From: Euptelea pleiosperma
Taxonomy: Eukaryota > Streptophyta > Magnoliopsida > Ranunculales > Eupteleaceae
DNA: 64,000 nt
Assembly: GCA_035048495.1 (NCBI GenBank)
Contig: CM068541.1
Location: forward strand, 9,121,929-9,185,928
Direction of reading: 5' to 3'
The first letter of the stretch is position 1. The number at the start of each line of letters is the position of its first letter. Shown piece by piece: positions 56,866-64,000 of this stretch. The translations under genes were made by a program, and so were the position numbers. The notes under the pieces were generated by a model that worked only from the letters and a program-made list of their open reading frames with translations, was not told the origin of the DNA and did not search any database.

Positions 56866-57837
56866 AATTTAGTACGATGTGGTCCTAATATATGAATGTA
56901 GCAAACACAACTGAACACCTTAGTAGAAGAAAAGGGCAATCTGGTTTTAAAGTTGAGATAGCAAGAAGGCATACTGTTAATGAAATATATAGCCGTTAGC
57001 TTCAAATCAAAAGGATTAGAACATTAACACCTAAGAGAAAAAGACCTTGTTACCTCCATATGAAGTCAGTTTTTATGTTCACCTACTCATTTTGTTGTGG
57101 AGTGTAAACACAAGAATTTTGGTGTTCAATTCCATTTTCATCTAAGTTTTCAAGCCATTGTACATATACTCTCCTCCTTAATCAGATCGAAGAACTTTCA
57201 CTTTTTTTTCAAACTGAGTATGGACCATCTTATGGAAGGTTTTGAAGGTGGTGTACACGTCATCCTTGGACTTCATAACATAATCCAAGTACACCTGGAG
57301 TAATCATCAACAAAGCTAACAACATACTAATAGCCAAACGCGGAAATAACAGGATGTCCTCAAACATCAGTATAGACAATATGAAAAACAAAAGAACTTT
57401 TAATACTACTTGCAGGTAAAGATATCCTACAATGTTTTGCAAGTTTACAGAATTCACACTCAAATTCTGATAAAAAAAACAGAAGAAAAAAGAGCTAAAA
57501 AAAGAACATGACCAAGACGAGCATGAAAACACATAAGATGCTCTTTATTGACTATACTATTACTATTAGACTGAAGTGTTGTTGAAACATTTAAAAGTTC
57601 CCTCCAAGAGACAGAGGCCAGCAGCTTCACGTCCAGCGCCAGTCGTCTTCCTCATCTCCAAGTCCTGAAAAACACAATAAAAAGGAAAAAATGTGACACT
57701 GCAATCCAAATGTTTTGTAGTAGAGCTAACAGAAAATAGGTTGGTTGCACACTTAGGTACATGAAGAACAAAAAATAATGAAAAATTTGGAGAAATAGTT
57801 CTAGATTACAGTAGAAAGTGTACCATCAACTATTCAA

Positions 57838-58060
57838 ACCTTAACTAGAACAAACAAAATAAGGAGAGAAAAAGGAAGGCATATTAGTCATGTGCTCAGA
57901 AGCATCATATTCAATAATCTAGTAGGGACTAGATGTACTACCATATACAATTCGAACCTTATCTCAACCAAACCAAACTAAATAAAAAGAAAATAAGGCA
58001 TACTAATCATGTGCTCAGAGGCATCATAATCAATAATCCAGGAGTGACCAGACATAAAGG
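57838..58060 (-). repeat. 119-bp tandem duplication across the protease motif of copia element 1
   Basis: 'catgtgctcagaagcatcat' at 57889 recurs as 'catgtgctcagaggcatcat' at 58008, with similar flanks ('aaccaaactaaataa' type). Both encode a damaged DASEHM protease motif. Confidence 0.7.
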
Positions 58061-59049
58061 TGGACGCATGATGAGCAAAACCAATGATGCCTGACTAAGC
58101 AAAAGTGGAGGTAGCTGAAGTTGAAGGTCTATCTAACTAAGCCATGAAGCATCGAAGATTTTCTAGTTCCTCCTCAGAAACAGTGACCTTGAAAGACAGA
58201 GAACTCTGATGGGACATATCCTAAGCTAGCAGTGTAGGTGGGCTTTCGCAAATGATGGGGCCCGTAGACGTAAAGTGGTCAATGCTCAATAGTTGCATTA
58301 TAAGCTGCAAAATAACCTGAGCAATTAAACTTCGAAGGTCAACTAATTAAATCCCAGCAATTCTCCTTAGTGTTTCCTCGTCTACCACAATGATCACACT
58401 TAAGTTTATCACGATCAATAGCACCAAGATTCCCCATACAACCACGATTGTGACTTCTACCCTTATTATATCCTTGAGGAGGAGAAAAGAGACAAAAGTA
58501 GATCTGTCTGTAACAATAGAGTTTGACATAGCATCTCTCCTGCTCTCTTCACTCTGGACATAAGAGATGACAAGTAATCTCTAATGAGAATTTGTACACA
58601 AGCCAACTCAAACTCAGGATTTAGTCCAACATTGAACTCAAAAATAAGAGATTGCTCTACTAACTTATACCGCTCCCCTAACTAGAACACAAGGGTTGAA
58701 ATACTTGATAATGATCCAACTCTTCACATACTTCTGAGTATCGCAAAGTAATCTGCTAAGGATTTTTTTTACCCCTGTCAAAGGTTGGCAATGTCCTGTC
58801 GCAACCAATAGGCATGTGCAATATTCTTTTGTTGAGAGTATATCTGAGCTAGAAAATCATAAGAGACCATTGCATTGAGTGTAGCAGCCACGACACAATC
58901 TCCAATAAAGCCTTACTTCAGAGGTATATCCATGGACTAGTTATCTCAGGATTGTATGGTGAGTGTGGTTCTCCTTCTGAGTTGCTTTTTTTTACCTTCC
59001 ATCTTTTCACTTTCATATAATACTAGTCGAAAAAAGAGACGAAGGAAGA

Positions 59050-59302
59050 AACTGAACCCAAGCTCAAAAGACTATAGTTGAATTAGTAATTTAGGGTTAG
59101 GGTTAGGTTTAGGTTTAGGAAGAAGAGGAGAGAAGAGAGAAGAGAGAGATGAGAGGAAAGGATGTCATGTGCTTAGGTCACAATGACTCCATAAATCTTA
59201 TTTATGTAAGTCCCAAATACAAAAGACAAATATACCCCTCAAGGGGGTATTTACAGAACTATCCCCGATACATATAAAATACGTATTTCTACGTATATGA
59301 CA
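59050..59302 (-). repeat. 3' LTR of copia element 2
   Basis: The minus strand starts TGTCATATACGTAG directly after the tract ttgaggaggagtat. Near its other end are four (C)CTAAACC/CCTAACC-type units, similar to telomere repeats. The far limit is not fixed. The sequence differs from the LTR of element 1. Confidence 0.6.
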
Positions 59303-59312
59303 ATACTCCTCC

Positions 59313-60542
59313 TCAAGTTGGTGCATAGATACCTCTCATACCCAACTTGCACAAGCACTTATGGAGTTGCCAACTGAGAACTCCCTTCGTGAAAACATCT
59401 ACAACCTGCTCATCAGTCTTCACAAATGGGGTGCACACTGCCCCAGAGATAATCTTCACTCTAATGAAGTGTCGGTCCACCTCAATGTGTTTGGCACGAT
59501 CATGCTGAACAGGATTGTGAGCAATGCTGATGGCGGCCTTGTTGTCACAATATAAGCTCACAGACCCTGAAACTGGGAAACCAAGTTCAGCAACCAACAC
59601 TTTCAACCAAAGCATCTCACACAAGCCATGAGCCATTGCTCTAAATTCAGCTTCTGCACTAGATCTGGTGACAACGGGTTGCTTCTTGCTTCTCCAAGTG
59701 ACCAGATTGCCCCCAACAAAGGTGCAATATCCAGAAGTGGATCTCCGATCATCTTTGGCCCTTGCCCAATTTGCATCGGTATAAGCCTCTATACGCATGT
59801 GGCCATTCTTCTCAAACAGAAGACCTCTACCAAGGGCTGACTTGAGATACCTCAAGATCCGATGTGCTGCCTCTAAATGAACACCTCTGGGTGAGTGCAT
59901 ATACTGACTGATCACACACACTGCATAGGCAATGTCGGGTCGAGTCAGGGAGAGATAGATCAATCGCCCAACTAGTCTCTGAAAGCTCCCTACATCCTGT
60001 AGTAGCTCACCAATGGCATCTGCTAGCTGGTGATTCTGCTCTATAGGAGTTTCCACTGGTTTGGTACCCAACCTGCCTGAGTCTTGTAACAAGTCTAAGA
60101 CATACTTCCTCTAAGAGATGAAGATCCTCTGACTGGATCTTGCAACTTCGATGCCTAGGAAGTATTTCAGAGGTCCTAGATCTTTGGTTTCAAACTCCTC
60201 CGCTAACTGAAGCTTCGGTTTGGCCACCTCTGTTACATCATTCCCTGTGAGAATGATGTCATCAACATAAACAATGAGGGCAGTGGTGTTCTTCCCGTGA
60301 TGCTTCACAAATAGGGTGTGATTGGCATGACTTTGAGTGTAACCCAGCCTCTTCACGGCTAGGGTGAATCTCTCGAACCATGCCCTTGGAGATTGTTTAA
60401 GCCCATAGAGGGCTTTCTTCAGTCTCCACACCTTGTTACTATGTCCTGGTGGAGTGAATCCAGGAAGAGGCACCATGTAGACTTCTTCATGTAGGTCCCC
60501 ATGAAGAAAAGCATTCTCACATCCAGCTGATGCAAAGGCCAC
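59313..60542 (-). pseudogene. Copia 2 reverse transcriptase (C-terminal part) and RNase H
   Basis: One frame from 60542 to 59313, broken only by a TAG at 60111-60113 where the family has Gln (IFIS-stop-RKYV). RT motifs: LKKALYGLKQSPRAWF and IVYVDDIILTGND, with the two catalytic Asp. RNase H: YTDANWARAKDDRRSTSGY, SSAEAEFRAMAHGLCE and [15 protein letters not shown] with its Asp set, ending in a HIEVDRHFIR block. In the living element this would copy RNA into DNA and remove the RNA. Confidence 0.88.
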
Positions 60543-61405
60543 TCTTGGTTTGCTGCCACTGACAACAACACCCTAATGGAGTTCATCTTTGCCACAGGTG
60601 CAAAGGTCTCCACATAGTCAATCCCATAAGTCTGGGTGTACCCCTTGGCTACTAATCTTGCCTTGTACTTCTCGACAGACCCGTCTGCCTTGTGTTTGAC
60701 TGTGAACACCCATCTGCAACCCACAAGTTTCTTGTCTTTTGGCAGGTCAACAAGCTCCCATGTCCCATTCTTGTCCAGAGCTCTCATTTCCTCTATCATA
60801 GCAGCTTTCCATCTTGGTTGAGCCAGCCCTTCTGCCACTGAAGAGGGTATAAGAATAGTGGAAAGGGAAGTGATAAAGGCTTTATAGGAGGGGGACAAGG
60901 CATCATAGGAGACAAAGTGGCTCAGAGGATGCTAAGTGCAGCTTCTGACTCCTTTTCTTAGAGCAATGAGAAGATCAGAAACATCAGTAGAAGGAGAAAT
61001 GACAGACATAGAAAGAGGTGGAGGATTACTTGGATCCAAGGTAGGAACCACTGGTACTAGATCGGCTGTGGCTTTCTCCCTTCTGCTATAGACTTTGAGC
61101 TCCTTCTGAGCTCGAGGAGCACTATCCCCACTAGTAGTATGAGTAGGCGGAGAGCTCTCAAACTCTAAAGGAAGGGATAGAGATATAGCAGGAAGAAGAA
61201 CAGTCCACCTCTCTTCATTACGACTCTCCCCCTGAAGAGAGGTGGGGGAGAAAAAAGATAGCTCCTCACGGAATGTGACATCAATGCAAACAAACTTCTG
61301 CCCAGAGGACGGATGGTAACACTTGTATCCCTTGTGGGTAGAGGAGTAACCAAGAAAGACGCACTTAAGTGCTTTAGGATCGAGTTTGGTGCGATGGGGA
61401 CCCAA
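60419..61405 (-). pseudogene. Copia 2 integrase C-terminal part and RT N-terminal part
   Basis: One frame with a TAG at 60932-60934. GPHRTKLDPKALKCVFLGYS and the HPSSGQKFVCIDVTF block are the integrase tail. WKAAMIEEMRALDKNGTWEL, GCRWVFTVKHKADGSVEKYK and GIDYVETFAPVAKM start the RT. The frame shifts near 60510, after the LHQLDV motif, and the RT continues in the frame of 60542-59313. Confidence 0.85.
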
Positions 61406-61512
61406 GATATGTACATAGCATACACACCCAAAGATGCGATGAGGAATAGTGAATAGAGGAGAGCCAGGAATAAGGACTTGAATAGGAGACTAGCACTTGA
61501 GATGGCATTCTG

Positions 61513-62394
61513 TCAGTCAAGTAGGGTCAACACAGCATCCGACCAATAAGATTTGGGGACCTGAGAGCCAATCAAGAAAGACCGAGCTATCTCGGTCAAG
61601 TGCCGCATTTTCCTTTCAGCTACACCATTTTGTTGAGGGGTGTAGCTGCAGGAATTTTGGTGACAAATCCCATGGTCAATGAGGTAATATTGAAAACCCC
61701 CAAACATATATTCTCCACCCTGATCAGTACGAATAACCTTAATGGAGACACCATACTGGGTCTGGATCATCTTATGAGAACCCTGAAAGATGGAATGAAC
61801 CTCATCTTTGGTTTTCATGAGATAGACCCATGTACACCTAGTATGATTATCAACAAAAGAAACAAAATAGCGGAAGCCAAAGATAGAAGTAGTGGGGAAA
61901 TAGCCCCATACATCACAATGCACAATGTCAAAACAAGTAGAACTTCTATTACCTCTGGAGGGATAAGTCGATCTACAATGCTTGAAGAGCTCACAGGTCT
62001 CACAGTGTAAAGCAGAAAAAGAAACAGAAGTAGACAAACTAGGAAATAAAAGTTTCAAATACTGAAAAGAGACATGCCCCATACGGGCATGCCAGCTCAA
62101 AACATCTATCCTACTACTATTACTAGCAGACGACTGTAGTGCTGTGGGCTCAAGAAGGCGTCTATCCAGAAGGTAGAGGCCATTAGCTTCATGTCCGGTG
62201 CCAATCGTCCTCCTCGTCTCTAGGTCCTGAGAGACACAAGTAGGAGAAAAAGTGACACTACAGTTTAGGGTTTTAGTCAAAGCACTAACAGAAAGTAGGT
62301 TAGAAGTAAATCTGAGAACATGCAAAACTGATGAAATAAGCAATTGGGGAGAGGGAAGGATATTCCCTTTCCTAGTCACAAGATAAGGTGCCAT
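61513..62394 (-). pseudogene. Copia 2 integrase core
   Basis: Contains the pre-integrase block LSWHARMGHVSFQYLKLLF with the Cys pair ETCELFKH, and the catalytic D-D-E: Asp in HCDVWGYF, Asp in IRTDQGGEY and Glu in GVAERKMRH. A frameshift near 61520 ends the frame at DAVLTLLD; sense text resumes in another frame (DRMPSQVLV). Confidence 0.88.
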
Positions 62395-62404
62395 CAGGCT
62401 GTCT

Positions 62405-62773
62405 TCACCTTATCACGGCCAGAACAGATGGAATAAGTAGAAAATACAGGCCCGTCATGTATTCCAAAGCCCCTGAATCAATGATCCAAGTGGGGCTAGA
62501 TGATGGGAGAGACACATGATGAGCAAGTCTAGTGTTACCTGATTGTGCAAAGGAGGTAGATGATGTGGCAGATGGACCATCAAGCTGTTGAAGCAATCGT
62601 CGAAGGCCAGCATACTCTGTGGCTGAAAAACCACTAGGAGGAGCTGAAGGAAGAGGGCTCGCCAGAGACTTGTCCTGGGGAAGGAGCAGAAGAATCCATA
62701 CTAACTGTATGAGCACTGGAGGAGGCTGGCTGGCTAGGACGCCCATGTAGCTTCCAACACTTGGCACGCACAT
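62405..62773 (-). pseudogene. Copia 2 protease region
   Basis: WIIDSGALEYMTG is the retroviral-type aspartic protease motif with its catalytic Asp. The frame is lost a few codons later and at the border with the zinc knuckle. Confidence 0.8.
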
Positions 62774-63707
62774 GGCCTAACTTGCCGCAAAAATCACACT
62801 TGGGCCTCTCTCTAGTCAGAGACTTCCCAGGAGAAGGTCCAGTAGGAGCATAAGATGGAGATGAGGTAGTCTGATAAGATGGACCCCTCGAAGGTTACTG
62901 TAACTGCTGAGGCTGATGAGCAGGAGAAGCTGTTAGCGCTGATCGCTCTGGAAGGGGATGCTCACTCTGAAGAGAGATCCTCCTACTCTCCTCACTTTGA
63001 AGATAGGCATACACCTCACTGAGAGAGGGAAGATCCATCCTACTACTCAAGATCTGAACACGGATAAGCTCATAAGACGGATTGAGCCCAGCAAGGAAAT
63101 CAAAGATCCGGCCCTTCTCTATATATCGACGAAAGGGAGCAATCTCTGATGGGTTGAGAGGCTGATAAGAGTAGTAATGATCAAGCTCCTGCCACAAGGT
63201 ACGAAGAGCAATGTAGTACTGAGAGAGAGACTTCTCCCCCAGTCGAAAGTGGGAGATAGTTTGTCGCAGCTGAAATGCCCATCCTGTGTTCTGCTGCTGT
63301 GAGTAAGTCTTCTCAGTGATCTCCCAGACCTTTTGCGCTGTGCGCATAAATAAGAAACTCTCACTGATATCAGGCTCCATAGAGTTAAGGAGCCATGACA
63401 TGACAGTAAGATCATCTGTCTGCCACTGTCGATAAAATGGATCGGTCTTGGGAGGCTCAACTGTATCTCCAGTAGTGTGACCCAACTTCTCACGGCCGCC
63501 AATAAACAACCGTGCTGCCTGAGCCCAGCGCAAATAGTTTTTGCCGTCTAACTTCACTGATGTGATCTGTAAGCTAGGGTACTCATAGGCCAAGTGATGC
63601 ACCATAAGGCCTCCAATACCAGTGGAGGGAACATCAGTGTTCACATCTGACCCTAAAGGAGAAGGCAAGGTGGGCGATGTAACCACGGGAGGTGGTGGAT
63701 CTGCCAT
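62757..63707 (-). pseudogene. Copia 2 gag with zinc knuckle
   Basis: ATG at 63707-63705, then MADPPPPVVTSP, and the gag core KLDGKNYLRWAQAARLFIGG and QLRQTISHFRLGEKSLSQYY up to the stop at 62895. The knuckle CDFCGKLGHVRAKC (62798-62757) lies downstream in another frame. It is an intact Cys-X2-Cys-X4-His-X4-Cys set. Confidence 0.88.
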
Positions 63708-63713
63708 GAAGAA

Positions 63714-64000
63714 CTACAGCGAAACAAAAACACTAACAACCACACCGAAGATCAATAGATGGCCAGAAAGTGCGTAAACAACCACACCAAAGGACATAAA
63801 CCCATCTGATGAAGCCTCAAAGAACAAATAGACCAAGAATATCCACCAAAAAAACTTTAATACCAAAAAAAAAAGGTTGTGGACAGCAAGTAGAGGTGAA
63901 AAAACAACCTCAAGAACCCCCTTAAACAACTGGAGAACATATGCGTGGCTGTGGTAAACAAATAACAGCCCACAAACCCTATAGTGTTTGCTCTAAACAT
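63714..64000 (-). other. Leader of copia element 2
   Basis: Untranslated leader between gag and the 5' LTR. No primer-binding site (gctctgatacca on the plus strand) is found before the window ends. Confidence 0.5.

Larger units (their letters stand above)
53872..59010 (-). mobile_element. Ty1/copia element 1, heavily degraded
   Basis: In minus-strand order: a gag beginning near 59000 (MEGKKKQ; later YWLRQDIANL), a damaged zinc knuckle near 58400-58350 (CDHCGRRG, with Asn in place of His), a protease scrap (WIIDYDASEHM near 58030), integrase pieces (GPHRTKLDPMVLKCIFLGY near 56880), reverse transcriptase pieces (DGSVDRYRARLVAKG; IALIVFVDDIVVTGKN), and an RNase H piece (TWRSKKQHVVACFSAEAKF). 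The 3' LTR lies at about 53872-54115, starting TGTAGGGGCAAATTAG on the minus strand after a polypurine tract (ccttgagggggagta). Frames are broken throughout, and two MITEs sit in the RT. Confidence 0.85.
59050..64000 (-). mobile_element. Ty1/copia element 2, frame-broken, 5' end outside window
   Basis: All copia domains are present in the normal order on the minus strand: gag, zinc knuckle, protease, integrase, reverse transcriptase, RNase H, polypurine tract, 3' LTR. The 5' LTR must lie past 64000. The coding region has at least three frameshifts and two in-frame stops, so the copy is dead, though clearly younger than element 1. Confidence 0.92.

Noticed and set aside
59090..59120. Interstitial telomere
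   Set aside because: Only about four imperfect units, inside an LTR; far too short.

Overview
This is a plant nuclear window, probably from a flowering plant with a repeat-rich genome. It has GT-AG introns, a complete photosystem I antenna gene (LHCA3), a nepenthesin-type aspartic protease, Ty1/copia and Ty3/gypsy remnants, and very many small fold-back elements. I cannot name the species from sequence alone.

Layout. Positions 1-4.7 kb hold the last seven visible exons of a plus-strand coiled-coil protein gene whose 5' part lies outside the window. A decayed gypsy gag fragment follows at about 4.95-5.6 kb. LHCA3 is complete on the plus strand (6598-8641, three exons, 275 aa), with an I-box and a G-box upstream and its second intron packed with fold-back repeats. 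A TRIM-like mini-retrotransposon sits at 8.86-9.18 kb. From 9.2 to 17.4 kb there are only repeats. A large minus-strand gene (17857-23534, three coding exons, 1453 aa) encodes a plant protein with one UBZ4-like zinc finger. From 24.9 to 43.4 kb there is again no convincing gene. This part holds MITEs, a LINE fragment, a solo LTR with target duplication (36538-37098), and a 2.9-kb head-to-tail array of Helitron-like units (37221-40095). From 43.4 to 47.8 kb there is a tandem pair of aspartic protease genes: a broken copy at 43.46-44.3 kb and an intact two-exon gene at 46130-47736, both on the minus strand. From 48 to 53.3 kb there are more MITEs and unexplained AT-rich sequence, plus one candidate terminal exon of an unknown gene at 53357-53409. 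The rest (53.9-64 kb) is two different, degraded Ty1/copia elements lying head to tail on the minus strand.

The most striking feature is the repeat landscape. At least three kinds of fold-back element (called A, B and C here) share the same internal core but have different outer ends. One A copy has a perfect 10-bp target duplication, one carries an exact 141-bp internal tandem duplication, and one is split by a tRNA-like SINE with its own 14-bp target duplication. A fourth, AACGG-rich family (D) recurs throughout and has been captured inside the Helitron-like array. Type names A-F are local labels used only for this window.
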